This document shows, in pieces, positions 1 through 11,960 of a DNA stretch of 64,000 bases (the first letter of the stretch is position 1; the number at the start of each line of letters is the position of its first letter). The notes beneath the pieces were generated by a model. It searched no databases. It was not told where the DNA came from and worked only from the letters and a program-made list of their open reading frames with translations. This DNA is from Hetaerina americana (taxonomy: Eukaryota; Arthropoda; Insecta; Odonata; Calopterygidae): positions 26,855,122 to 26,919,121 of the forward strand of contig JAKTNV010000009.1 in assembly GCA_022747635.1 (NCBI GenBank), read 5' to 3'. The translations under genes and the position numbers were made by a program.

Positions 1-2990
1 CGATTGTACCCGATTTTTTAACGCTCTTGATGGACTCTCGTAGTATGATCATGAACTAATTGGACCAAAAGCCGACTTGCAATCAGTAGAAACGTAGGCG
101 TTTATTTTCCGTCAGATTTCACTTAGGACAAATTAGTTCATGACATTTCTGGAATCCACAGTTTTAATTTTACATGTCCGACTACATTATCTTATGAAGT
201 AAAAGAGTCTCTTCATTCATTTCTCACTTAACCGAAATAATCAGGGCGAATGCCTGTTTGATTGGTAGGATGGGATCTCACGTCGTACTTGGCCTTACGG
301 AGGGTGAAATTTGAACAGGGTAGGGGAGCTTGCGTGTTTATTTCCCCGTGCCGCTTGCGATACCCGAAAGATACTTGGTGCATGAAAAGTCACGCAGTTT
401 TTATGAAGCGGAGAGTTTCTGAAGTTCACAGGAATGGAACCCTGGCGTAAAAGCCAGTAGGCGACCACTTTGCCTTCTGTTTTCATACGCCTCTTGCGTT
501 TCTCATTTATTTAATGCCCACTTAATGTTGTGGTAATACCATTTGCTTCTCCCTACCCACTTTATGAAGCCTCTTAAGTAATCGCAGGGAGTCGAAACCT
601 GATTCAACCAATGGTGAGAATGGCGAGAATGCTGGTGAGGACCCGAGGTCGTAGAGGTTTCGTGGGATCACGCAACTTAATTCCCCATCTAATGTACGTT
701 GTTTACATCATACAAATCACGAGGAAAACCAAGAATACAAATTAATTGCGTGTCACACATCAGAAATCCATGCGAGGGACTTCCACAGTGGAGTCGATTA
801 ACAACTTTTCTATAACCACTATATGAACATTTTCTTCCAATACTTGTATCACTTTCACGTATATTGTGATTTACCACTGATTCGCATTTAATCTGGATTT
901 GAATCCCAGCAATCCGAAAATTAATTTATCGCCCTTTTTCCTCTGAAAGCGAGGCAGCGAGAGACCTCACGATTATCTCGCCACGCCATATTAATGCATA
1001 TAATCTGTGATGATATCTAATTTCTGCCCATTGCAAATGCCCTGTGTGGCAGTTTATTAATTAATGTCCGATCAAACTGAGATCGAATTCAGTGCCGGCG
1101 TTTGCTGGATTTCATTGTTTCTGCGGTCGTAAAGTCAAGCTAAAAAAATCCACTCTCTATTAATAAATCCTTATCGTGTATACTCAGAAATTTCTCAAGT
1201 GCTCGAAGCATTTTCCGTCGATGCCAGTGTCATTTTTTGGGGGTAGCTGATGTGCGTATTTCATTCCTTTCCTTATCGTGGAATCCCGCCACAATTTTTT
1301 TCTCATTCTCGCCGCGATAAGCATTTTCAAATTTTATTTTCGGGGTAAAGTTTGTGAAAAAGAAAAATCCGCCCCTAAAAATCTCTTTCTGGTACAGGGT
1401 AAAAAAATGAACGAGACTTTCGATCGGATGCCCTTCCGCGTAGATAATTCATTCGCCCCTCTCCATCTCTCTGTCTCTCTCGACCTCCATCTCCAATAAC
1501 TCGATGATATCGTAGAGTCGGCCAAAAGAATCGCAAAAAAATTGACGATTAATTACAATATCTCCTCAGGCGCCTTGAAAAGTGATTTTTCCTCACTAAT
1601 ATTCAATCAGCCGAGGGAATGGGAGGGAGATAGAGAGGGAGAGCAATCGGATAAGGGGAGTATAGATTTCGACCGCGATATCCTTCCTTATAAAACTCCC
1701 ACCCTTCCCCCCACGCCCTGTAATGGAAATCCTTTTGATTACTGCCCCTCGCCCGCTAGCGTACGCTGTGAACACGCTGGCAACTGATTCACTGCGCTCT
1801 CACGTACCTACCCACTCTCCAATCAAGGTATTCCGACATCATTTCTTCTCCCTTTCCTCATTTTACGGAGGAGCGAATTCCGCCTTTCCCCACTCGCGCT
1901 CTCTCAATTCAGTCCCTCTCTCACGCACACACTCTCCGCTGCATTCCACGTTTTGCTTCCATTACCCCCATATTACAATTTTTTTCAATTTTATTTTCGG
2001 GAGCGCCCCAACCTACACAGTGGCGCGCTTTATGGCTTTAAGGAACAGTAGTATGGAGGCCATCGCGCTACCGTTACAAATGATTGATTTTGCAGCAGTA
2101 TGGATCAACATAATAAATGCCGACTCTTCGAAAATTTTGTCCGCAGCATGGTTTACAAATTCTTTGTACATCAATAAATTCAGGTGACTTTTTTTCGGCT
2201 CTTTTGATATATTTTGGAAATGCGAATTTTAAATTTTACGAGGAAACTTGCCTATAAAATTGCATGTAGCGAATTTGAAAACGGCACATTGATATGATTC
2301 TGGAGGTTTATTTTGTTTCCTTCGTAAGCGCTCACACGTAAATGGCCAAGGTTGTAAAATGTCCATTAATTCAACGAAGGTACATATTTGATTGATATCT
2401 ATCAATTCTGTTTTCGTGATCGGCGGGCAGATCTATTTAATCTCCCTCCTGCAAATTTCTCGCTACAGTAATGTATTAACAATTTCATTTTTGGAAACAT
2501 TTATCTTCTCTCCTTAATTTGGGGCGGTATTATTCTTTTATGTTGTTGTAATGCGATGTATTTCCATTTGCCTAACGTTTCGGGGATAATCCCGCACTCA
2601 AGTTGGCCAAGCCGATTTTTCAGGAGTGCCAAGTGTAGAATCCTGTTTAAACTTACGGATATTTGGCGCTTAAAAGTCAACGCCGGCAATCTAAACGGCT
2701 AGAGCCGAGACCTCAGTTTGGCTGCAAGAGCCTTCTTTACTGCCTATTCCATTCTTTTCGAAGCACCGAAGGGCTCACTCAGGCTAATATTAGTTGAACA
2801 TAAGATCAATCATTTTTCATTTTTACGCCTGGTAAAAAAAATATCCACCAGGAAAATGACCGAAGGAAAATGCTTCGAAGACCTCCACTGGAGGTGTATT
2901 TTCAAGTGCCCCGGAATTGAAATCTCATGACGTTACGCGACGAGAAATACTGTCTGTAATAAGAGAATAAGAAGAGGGATGGGAGTGCGA
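1..2990. other. Non-coding stretch, no gene recognised
   Basis: Mixed AT-rich sequence with stops scattered in all six frames. The open frames here (for example 1723-2187, plus) have low-complexity composition and no recognisable domain. Short CT-rich runs occur near 1455-1490 and 1690-1960. I see no RNA gene or mobile element. The phrase at 887-901 resembles a tRNA B box only weakly. Confidence 0.6.
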
Positions 2991-2999
2991 TGCTTCGGA

Positions 3000-3420
3000 G
3001 TTTGGAGCGGATGTTCGTGTGGGGGGGGGGGGGGTTTGAGGATATAGGGAAGGCGGTGGGAGATGGGGGGGTATTAGTGAGGGAGGCGGGCGCAATATAA
3101 CGTTACTCCGGTGCCTCCTTCCATGAAAATCGCCGTCCTTGATCCGGCGAGGAAGGGAAAAGGATTGTCGTCTTGATAAATTGACGTGTGGAAGCGGGGT
3201 TGAAAGGAGGAGGAAGCATTGCAACGCATCATTCACCTCTTCCCACGCCCTCCTCGGCCGTCCTCGTTATTAAATTCCCATTCCCTCCTTCGTCGCCTCC
3301 CCGCACACATTTACAACCCGCCTCCCGCTCACGTACGAGACGCCCTGAAAAACTCCAAAAAACCGCGGCGGCGAAACGCTGACAGGTAGCCCATGCCCTC
3401 CTCCCGTCTCTCATCGCGGC
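3000..3420. repeat. Purine-rich then pyrimidine-rich (R-to-Y) tract with a 14-G run
   Basis: The plus strand is purine-rich from about 3005 to 3210, including an uninterrupted run of 14 G at 3021-3034. It then switches to pyrimidine-rich sequence from about 3225 to 3420. The open frames here on both strands are products of this skew and encode mostly Pro/Ser/Thr or Gly/Arg/Glu. The arrangement recurs several times in the window. Confidence 0.7.
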
Positions 3421-6190
3421 AGCTCTCAGGCTTCCCGATGAAGATAAAGGTGGGTGGGTGGGAGGGGAAAATCAAAGCGTCGATGTTCTTTCCTTCGTTT
3501 CCAACGTAATGAATGCTTTTTTTGTGCCTAAGATATTCCCTTGTCGTGACGGAAGCGCGTGACCAGTTTGTGGTCCACGTTGGAGGATTTTCAGCCTCTA
3601 ACATTACGAGCTCCGCAGTCCCCGTCTCGTATTCAAGACGCGTTTGATAATTTTCGTCGCTCCAAATAATTATTGTGGCGCCGAGGATCGTTTGTTATTT
3701 TGCGTCTTTGGAAATTCTGGAAGGGCGGAGGCGGAAAATAAACTTGAAGAATGTAAAATTGGTCGTTTCGATCCGATGGCTGCTCGAAATCTCACTTCTT
3801 CTGGGCATGTTCGTATGAATTCGGGGAATTTCCTTTTCCGTAAGAATTTGTTGCTAATGTGAGGAGATTCCAATGGACACATTTATTTTGCCATCCAAAA
3901 TCAGCAGTTACAGCGCACGGCACGGTACGAGCACGGAATATTCTTCCAAATGGGATTTTGGCATGATTTTTTTCCTGGAGGTTGTTTAAAGCGATTTATT
4001 AAGTGCGCCTGGATTTTATTATCTTTCCGGTGTTTATGACTGTCGGGAGGGTAATTACTTCACCATTTACACGCCATTGAGGATTCAAACCAAAGGAATA
4101 TGTCGGTAGCGGCGTAAATTGTACGTCATGAGTTCGTTAACATTAAAATTGTCGTAATGCCTGGGTAGTAGGTATTCGCACTGAGCATGGTGGGCTTGAT
4201 TTTTTAAAATTAATATGTACCATTCGATTCGTTCTTTTACGCCGCGGTCGTGTTCCTGTGATCATCTTTCAGTTAACCTTTTTATTCACTTGCAACACGC
4301 AATTAAAACTGAGAAACAATTGAATTCCGTCATCAATTCAGAACGGGAGGCTTTGAGGGGAGCGCGTGTATAAATTAGTTGACGCGTTCTCCTAGTTACT
4401 GAAACCCCGATACCCTCTGCGCTCCCTTCAATCGCCTCATCCGATTCTTTTAAGGTATTTCTTCATCATATCAGTCCAGCTCAGACTAATAACCCCCGCC
4501 CCCGTGGCCACCGTATTCAACCTTCCACCAGAGGAATCCTTTTCATCACAAGGGGGAATCTTAACTCACTCCACCCTCCGCAACGATACCGCCCACATCA
4601 TAATCATTATCCCAGGCCATCACATCCTTAATTTTGAGAGCTTCCTCCGTCGCCTTTTCATTCTCCTTTCTCCTCTCCACCTCCTCCTTTCTCTCTATCT
4701 CTCTCTCACACACATACACACCTTCTTCTGTACCTCCCCTTCACAGTCCTCGTCTCTCCTTTACGTCCGAGTAGATTAAAAATTTTTTTTTCAAGAATAG
4801 CAAAGGCAACCTTACGAGCGCTATGCCACGACGAGCAAGGTGGAATACCTTTTTTTTATTTCCACGCTGCCGATCCGGATTCTTTTTCGCCGCTCCTTTT
4901 TCATTTCAAGGAGGCTGGACATAATCCACCCCGAGGGGTGAAGGAGATAATTATCTAGTCCTTTTTCCTGAAGGAAGAAATTGGTATCGGAGGGCGAGTT
5001 TCATTTTTAATTATTATAATCGACGGAACCACGTGTTCGATGCCATTAACAAAATCTATTCATCCTCTTCCCCGCATGCGGTAGCCGATGGTGGCAGTGT
5101 ATCCTTTGTCCCGTTTTTCTCGCCGGAACTTTTCAGATTTCTCATCATTTGAGCTTTTTAGTTACGTTTCTAGGAGCGAGGTTAGGCTCGAGGCGTGACG
5201 GGCCAAGCAAGAGCTCTGGACTTCGCTCCTGTGTTTTTGATCGTGGAAAACTTTTGCCGGTATGTTTCTCGGAAGGGATTTCAAGCGAGTTCCTGGAGGG
5301 CTATCTTTTAATTGCGCCGCGTTAAATTAATATCCTTCTTGGTCGAACTAATGGGTGAAATTATGAAAATTATCGAAACCAAAGCCGGTGAAGAGGCAAG
5401 TTTTCTTTTGTTCCGCACATGTTTCGGCTTCCATGAATGTAAATTTCAGATTTGTCTAAGTTAGTGCACGAAGAAACATCGTGGCATGGTTTAGGGTATT
5501 AATTATAGTTTCTACGATTGTGTGGTAGACGATGAGGAGAGCCGTAAAGGCTGGTCTCACGTCCTTAATGGCTACCTAATAAAATGTCCATGGGCATGAA
5601 AAAGTGGACTATTTCGGCTTCGAAGAATTTTCGAAATCAAACTGAATTTCCTCATCAAAGACCGTCACGACATTCATTACCAGCTGATATTCCGTGCAAT
5701 GAAGAAACAAAGGAACACAATCCGCGCTCCTTGTTTCTCACTTCTGAATCAGTTTCTTGGATAATTCCTTGGCTTTGATCTCGAACCGAAAGAGCCACCG
5801 TATCTCTCTGAAATTCTCTTTCTGGAAACTAGATTTCCGATCACTTGTGTCGCAATTCGTGCAGATGTTGCGGTGGATAGTTCCTAGGATAACGGATAGG
5901 TCCAAGTTCCAATAAAGAGCTACACTTTTTTATTCTAATAATTTGATTATATTTGTTTTAAGAATATTGGCCCGTTAAGAATTAAGCAGGTGATAAGATA
6001 GTTTGGAACAACATGCGTCATTTTTTTAGATAAAAATTGAGTGATTGTTTCAAACAATATTGTTGAATTCTAAAATATTTCCCTAGTGGAATTTGAAATT
6101 GCGAGCCAACACAATTTGTGGAAATGGATATAAGATTAATTTTGAGCCATGTTTTGTGTAAATGATTTTAATTTTACATATCAGTCAAGT
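3421..6190. other. Non-coding stretch, nothing recognised
   Basis: Moderately AT-rich sequence without a persuasive open frame. A CT-rich patch with CA dinucleotides lies near 4665-4760. A small palindrome (ATTGTTT, one base, AAACAAT) lies near 6044. No gene, RNA or transposon signature was found. Confidence 0.55.
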
Positions 6191-6193
6191 GCA

Positions 6194-6520
6194 TTATGTG
6201 TTGAAAGTACTCTTAGGTTCCGTTGGTGTCATCAACGCAGATGTTGAACACATGCGATCCACCTGCAAGTTTCGAAAGATTCTCGTTGCCAACATTTCAT
6301 TGCTCACCGCGAAAACACCCGCGATTAAAGCTGTTAAACGCTCTTTCGAGAGACTTCCAGTTCCATTAAGCTCTTCTCACAGCATTCAGAAGTCAGTGCC
6401 AGGAAGCATCTCTTGCAAGATCCGCTGTCATCGGGAAATCGAGCCATTGGCTTTCGCCATAACGTCTCGGTGCGCTATACTATATGTCACATTAGATAGC
6501 CACTGATTCCCATTGCCAAG
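6194..6520 (-). pseudogene. Fossil of a pogo/Tigger-type DDE transposase
   Basis: One reading frame on the minus strand gives a decayed string of motifs in the order expected of the CENP-B/Tigger/jerky transposase family. First comes GNQWLSN near 6505-6520, reminiscent of the NGWL.RF segment of the DNA-binding half. Next is RILQEMLPGTDF near 6405, like the LFYKLLP...TF segment. Last is SKERLTALIAGVFAVS near 6300-6350, like the SKERLTVL core strand of the DDE domain. The frame is interrupted by three in-frame stops between about 6390 and 6445 and ends at a stop at 6194-6196. The catalytic aspartates are not visible. In this family the enzyme cuts and pastes a DNA transposon between terminal inverted repeats; none was found here, so this is a dead fragment. 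The family call rests on recalled motifs and no search. The plus strand has its own open frame over the same bases (6162-6506), which I treat as the shadow. Confidence 0.42.
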
Positions 6521-7270
6521 TATTAACGCAATTTAACTATCGTCGTAAAATAAAGAAATGAGGTTGAATTTAAATTCTGGAATATTACAAATTGCAGCAA
6601 TTAGGTTGTAACTACTTATCAATCAGTATTAACTTGCAAGACTGAGCTGTTAACCCTGTTGAGCGATCTGAAAATCGTCCAATGTATGTATAATTGAATG
6701 AATGATTGTTGGAATAAATGAATATCTTTATTGTATTGCGGGAGTTGGCAGAATTGATGCATTTTGAATCATAAAAGCTTTCTATGATTTGTCTCGTATT
6801 ATGAATCATTTAATCTCAGATGGCAATTATAGCAGTAAAAGAATGGGTCAGCTGGTTCTTCTATCATCAAGTATCTCCAATTTGCGTCCATGTATATCTC
6901 TACGAGTTTTAACGATCAGATACATTGACTTAAAGATCTCGAAAAGTCTGACCAAAATTTATTAGCGCTTTTGAATGATGACCCTCAGAAATGACTCAAG
7001 CATGCGGTTATCCTAAAAATTTTATCCAGTTGTACATATTCATTGGTTGTAGTGTCGTTTGGATAAAGCATAGTTGTTTGTTACTGGAGAGAGTGTGCCT
7101 GCACCGTACTCTTATTTATTGGAGCGTTTACTGTCTATTAGTTTAAAGCTTCCGCTTGCCGGTTCTCGAACCCGATAAACTGTTCCCGCTGAAAATTCCG
7201 ACTGAGAAAAATTGATATATTGTCATAAACACGTTCACAAAATCCTGCAGTGAATTGATTCATCCGGAAA
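6521..7270. other. AT-rich non-coding stretch
   Basis: AT-rich sequence with stops in all frames. The ATGAATG-type repeat near 6696-6725 is the only local regularity. No homology to the neighbouring transposase fossil is visible, and no terminal inverted repeat was found. Confidence 0.55.
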
Positions 7271-7990
7271 TGTTGCAAATCCGAATTCGCCCCTCGTCTC
7301 CTCCGCCACTTTCACGGAATCGCCGACCTCAATGCTTCATCCCCTCCTCCCTCGCAAAGTACAAAATTGTACGGGTTCACCGGTCGACCGCAGCGTACCC
7401 CGCCACCTTTTCATTTGAGCCGACTTGCAGGCTTATATCACCGCCCCGTGCGTCGGCCGTCGTGCTCTCGGAAAGGCCGCAGGCACCCACCCGACCGTCC
7501 CCCGTCAGGGGCCTCCACAATCCCGACCAACCGCCCCCGGGGGGGGGGGGTCAGGGTTGGGCGGATGGAGGAGGGGCCCCGTCAGGCCCCCATATTCCGA
7601 TCTCATCAGCACGCCCCGGCCAGGGCCCCCGCGCGTACGACCCCGGCACCGCCCCTTTCCCTCCGACCAGTCTATCATCATCTCGAAAATTAAAACGCCT
7701 TTTCGAGAAGCTGATTTAAGCCGGCGTGCCGCGGTGGTGGGAGTTGAATCAAGTGAGGTAGCGGAGCCGCCGGCCGGCAAGGGGAGGCCACCGCAGGCTG
7801 CGGAACGGAGGGTGCAGGAAGTCCGTATGCCTGGTTTTGATGGAATTACGGTGGTGGGTGTTCGAAGGTTGGGGGAGGAAGGGGTGCCGGATCATCTTTG
7901 AGTTAAGAGAGGGCGGGCGGGGGAGAAAAAAAACCTTCCCGGAATTGAAATACCTCGGTGAATTCGAGTCACGAGGTGAAGTGCTTCGGG
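7271..7990. other. GC-rich, CpG-containing island with C/G runs
   Basis: The sequence changes abruptly from AT-rich to GC-rich. It contains many CpG dinucleotides and a C5G12 junction with a 12-G run at 7539-7550. It also has a perfect 9-bp inverted repeat, TCTCGAAAA at 7681-7689 with its complement at 7700-7708. A further complementary pair (GCCGCGGTGG near 7727 and CCACCGCAGGC near 7787) brackets a GCCGGCCGGC core. The overlapping open frames on both strands are rich in Pro, Arg and Gly and look like compositional artefacts. A promoter or 5' exon is possible, but no core promoter set or splice-bounded coding frame supports it. Confidence 0.45.
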
Positions 7991-8170
7991 AGAACGGCGG
8001 TTGCTGTTTTGGTGACTAATTCCGGGATTGGGGAGATGTTTCACAAAATTTAATTTGCAGTTTGAATTGTTTATGGGAGTGGCATTTATAATCAAATAGA
8101 GGAAATTGTATTTTACCAACGTGGTTGGTTCATGTTATGCCGCAAACAACTGATAAATAAATCTCCATAT

Positions 8171-8479
8171 TACCCCAGACGCGGGTCGCGGTAGTCCAGT
8201 GAGTCCAGTGAGTAGACTGCTCACCGGAGGGTCCCGGGTTCAATTCCCGGGTAAGGCACTCTGGGCACCTGCAGCTCCCCCCAAGCTAAGGTGATTTTTC
8301 GGGTACCAGGTCTTCCTGGGAAACCATAACCGGCACAGGGAAAGGAACTGGCCCCCTTACCCTGATGTGTGAATTTTCACACGCCGTATAGGGCTTAGTA
8401 CTGGGTGATCTGTACCATCACCTACTTAACCGACCTTCTGGTTGATCACTGTGTTTATGGTTTTTGATACCCCCAGACG
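8171..8479 (+). mobile_element. tRNA-derived SINE with target-site duplication
   Basis: The element proper spans about 8182-8467. Its 5' end is tRNA-like: a degenerate A box in the GTAGTCCAGTG region, then a clear RNA polymerase III B box GGTTCAATTCC at 8237-8247. The B box sits in an intact T arm with CCCGGG on both sides (8233-8251). The first tRNA-like segment carries a tandem 9-bp duplication, AGTCCAGTG at 8193-8201 and 8202-8210, which would enlarge the D loop. A tRNA-unrelated body follows and ends in a short T-rich tail (GGTTTTTGA). Flanking direct repeats, TACCCCAGACG at 8171-8181 and the same with one extra C at 8468-8479, fit a target-site duplication. SINEs are transcribed by polymerase III and mobilised in trans by LINE enzymes. 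The good preservation of the B box and duplication suggests fairly recent insertion. I do not recognise the family by name. Confidence 0.82.
8237..8247 (+). promoter_or_regulatory. RNA polymerase III internal B box of the SINE
   Basis: GGTTCAATTCC matches the B-box consensus GGTTCRANTCC and lies in a T-arm-like hairpin with CCCGG arms. It is the internal promoter expected of a tRNA-derived SINE. Confidence 0.8.
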
Positions 8480-10430
8480 GCGTCAATGCGGCTTGATTCT
8501 TTGACGAAATTTGTTTGTTCACTAAGGTAGTTACCATTTAGTTGAGTACATTTCTCCTTTCTAAAGTGGAAGAATAAATTTAGATTTAATTTGTTAATAA
8601 TATCACGTATCCCCTTTCATTTGTTAAGAATGAATTTTTGATGCCTGCCGTTAATATCTGAAATTCTTCGGTGAGCATCCCGTCGCCTGCCAGCACGAGT
8701 GTAGCGCCTTTCTCAGCACTAACCAAATGTATCCGACAATTGTTTAATATTTACCCCGTCCATTGCTTTTCCTCCTTCCGAGGTATTCTTCAACATCTTC
8801 AAAGCTTCATGTGTGGAGCGGTTGGGCATAGGGACATACAGTGGCACTGCTGGAAACTTGGCACTTGGTCATTTCCGAGGAATTTTAGATAATATAATAA
8901 AATAATGCCCAAACGGTAGGTCGTTACACCGGTAGAATCGACTTTAAAGGATATTGCCGGAACGAAAATTGTAAAAACTATCAGAGGATAAGAGAAAACC
9001 ATGGACTTTTTTTTCAGCCCAGCTACTGTTTTATCGGGTTTTACCTACCCGGCTTCTTGACGACACGAAAAAGCATGGACGACCGACTTAAATAATCACC
9101 GCAAGATATGCGAGGCAAGTTTGACGAGTCGCCGAAAGTGGGCGGTCTTATAGTGAAGGGGGTATGTGGGACGTGCGGGAGGAGATCTCAGGTGGCTCGA
9201 TGAGTGAGGAAGGGGGAGCTTGGGGAGGGTGAGGGGTTGCAGGCGGGGGCGGGGAGGATGATGGCGAAAACGGAGGCGGTCCATAATACCATTCCATTAG
9301 CACGACTGGGAAGGGCTCCTACGTTTTGAAGTATTCGCTCCATCTCCGTTGTCTTCCGGCTGGATCTCACTCATTCTCCTCCTCCTTGGTGTCTAGCCCT
9401 ACCGCCCCTTCTACTTTCGCCAATTATGCCCATCGAGATTTGGGCTTCTGTGCGATTGAACTACCCTTTCATAGTCTCCAGAGTTGGTTTGTTTTGACGG
9501 AAAAAATGATTGTTTTAATCCCACCTAAACCAGTTTCCCACCGACATTTAACTTAATTTTATTCGCTGGGATATAGAATGAATTTAGTGGCCAAGGAATA
9601 TCTCAACACTTAGATGTTTTTGCTCACATGTCCCCTGCCTAGCGACAGAATATATAGCTTTTGGGTGTTAATTCATTATTGATCAATACATCGAAGCACT
9701 TTCCTCGATATATTATGTCAATGTAGTTTTTTTACCCTTGATCCCATTGTCAAGAGGACGTACCTAGTACAATACCTATTACTATCAAGGGCGAGCGGTC
9801 TGAATTTTGATTCTTGTTATTAAAAAAATTAAAGTAATCAGATGACTTGTTCGAATTGAATTCTGTGGTACTAGCATGATTGCGGCAATGTATTCCTTTC
9901 CTTAAAGTATGTGGCAAAAAATCTATGAACGTAGTGACAATGAATTCTAGTTCGCGCATTGTGAAACGTGCCATGATAATTTCGACATTTTGTCTTTCTT
10001 CTTGAATGGACTTATTACTGCTATAGCTAATAGATCCAGACACTAGATTGCAATGCTTCGCCTAACATGAGTGATTTATAAATATTTCAGCTTTAAATAG
10101 GTTGATAGAAGGCTTTCGCTTTCATTAGATGCATAGACTTGAGTAAATTCAAGTACGAAAATCACGTGAACGACTTAAACTTTTGATTAAATGGTAATCT
10201 TACGAGTTGAACACGGAACCGGAGTGATAATTTTAGCCCTGCGTTACTTTGGTTGGCGAGACCACGGCGAGAATTTGAAAAGAAACCGATCGACGAGCAA
10301 GTCAATTTAAGGAATACTTTCTCCCTCGCATATTTCGTAACCACAACAGTAGGAGACATAGCGTACGGTATTTTGAACTTCCCCATGATAAATTGTTACG
10401 AATACCATTAAACATTAATCACTTCAGTGC
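8480..10430. other. Non-coding stretch with one R-to-Y patch
   Basis: Mostly AT-rich sequence. A purine-rich segment (about 9150-9270) is followed by a pyrimidine-rich segment (about 9335-9420). Open frames there are skew artefacts. Nothing else is recognised. Confidence 0.5.
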
Positions 10431-10435
10431 TTGAT

Positions 10436-10470
10436 GGGCTAACACCCCTTGCCATAGACCATAGTAGAGG
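10436..10470 (-). repeat. Possible degenerate inverted copy of the dispersed hairpin repeat
   Basis: Read on the minus strand, this segment contains CTATGGTCTATGGCAAGGGG and then TGTTAGCCCATCA. It resembles the copy at 44729-44776 (CTATGGTGTGTGGCAGGGAG). The upstream CAAGCC half is not preserved. It would be the only copy in the opposite orientation, and chance similarity is possible. Confidence 0.3.
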
Positions 10471-11470
10471 ACTATAGAGTGTGCTGTGGATGTATGTGTC
10501 CTTTCTGGAGAAATGTGAGTGACAAAGCTCAGAGAGAAACAGAACTGACTGGCTTCCACCGTGATTTGGAGGAATAAGGTTTCTCCAGCAACGAAAAAAA
10601 ATATTTCTTTGCCCTGTATATCCCTGCTTGGACTAACATTTCATGATCGTTCCCTTCGGAGTGGTATTGTATCGCTTAACTCAACATTTATTGAGAATCA
10701 TATTTTCACAACCCATTTGCATTCAATTTGGGATTTCGAAGGTATCACTACTTTTGAAAAGATGAAATCACCATTAAAAAAGGTCGAGCCGAACATGAGC
10801 ATTAACATTTCAAGCCGGCTCGCGCGATAAAAATAGTATAATTCGAGCTATAATAATGCTAATAAGGAGTCAGCCGAGGTTTTTTTCCATAAGTGAGACA
10901 GAATCTCTAGAACTTTGCCTTCGTTTATGGAGGGATCCCATCACACCCGGTGGATGTTTCCCCCCGGGTTGGACCAGTATATCCAGTGGGTGAGCAATTA
11001 TTTCAGGCAGTACAGTGACGTGGGCTGCCATGAATGCAATTACATCTTGAAATGTTGTAGCCGGCAGCCCAAGCGCCTTCCCCGCATAAGGAATCCTAAT
11101 GAATACGCAAAAACGATATTGCAGCGCGTGAAATTTGCCGTGAAAATTTTGCGGACGAGGTTAGTTCTTGCTCTTGTCGCCCAGTGTCATTGAGGAGGAT
11201 CTCGGCGTGGCAATTCTTAATGAGGGCGAGGGGCGGGTGAGGCAGGGTGGAGAGGGAGCAAGGCAACGAAAGGGGGGTCGCTACTTCTGCCGCTGCTCTT
11301 AACCGCACGCGAAGTGCACGACAGGGCGCACGTTGTGTGCACACACAAAACAAGCAGGCTAACATTTTCAGCTTTCATATTTTTAGCCGAACGCCACAGG
11401 ACACGGCCTCGTGCGACCTACTTCGCCCGCCAGCCGTAGCCAGGCGCCAGCATCTTTTCACATAGGACCC
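10471..11470. other. Non-coding stretch, nothing recognised
   Basis: Moderate composition turning GC-rich after about 11200. No persuasive coding frame, RNA gene or mobile element. Confidence 0.5.
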
Positions 11471-11960
11471 TCCTTTCCCTTTGCGCCAAGAGAGAGAGAG
11501 AGAGAGCCCCTTCATCATCTTCACCTTGCACTCCAATCCGATTCCGACTTCATTCCACAACCCCCCCTCCTCCGTCTCTTCTCTGTCTCCTCCCACACCA
11601 CCCCCCTTTCGTCTACAACCCCCCTTCTCTTTTCCTTCTTCCACACCCCTCTCATTATTACTCAACCGAATATCATCTTTTCCTTTCCTCCCCGGCGAAA
11701 AAAAAGAATGATATTCCCTCCTCGTCTTCCGCGTCTGTGAATTTCGCTACTGCGTCCTCAGCTGTCACGAGGCTGTCCAATCCAGGGAGAGCGCATTCTG
11801 CGCAATATACCTCAAACTCTTGAAATTGCTTTCATTTCTCCAGCCTTTCCCTTTTCCTCCCACGGAGGAGAGGATATTATTTTTTCATTCTTACATTCTA
11901 TTTCCCCTTTCCCTCTCTCCGTCCCTCCTCCCCATCGCAGTTCTTCTTCTAGTCTGCCCT
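11471..11960. repeat. (AG)n microsatellite followed by pyrimidine-rich tracts
   Basis: A short (AG)9 run at 11489-11506 leads into long C/T-rich sequence at about 11507-11700, with a second CT-rich block at about 11835-11960. The overlapping open frames (for example 11411-11740, plus) consist mostly of Ser, Pro, Phe and Leu and are explained by the skew. Confidence 0.7.

Noticed and set aside
880..905. B-box-like GGATTTGAATCCC
   Set aside because: No D-arm-like sequence at the expected distance and no SINE body could be seen.
6162..6506. 114-codon plus-strand frame preceded by an acceptor-like TTTTACATATCAG
   Set aside because: The minus strand of the same region reads as a decayed transposase, which explains the coding-like composition better.
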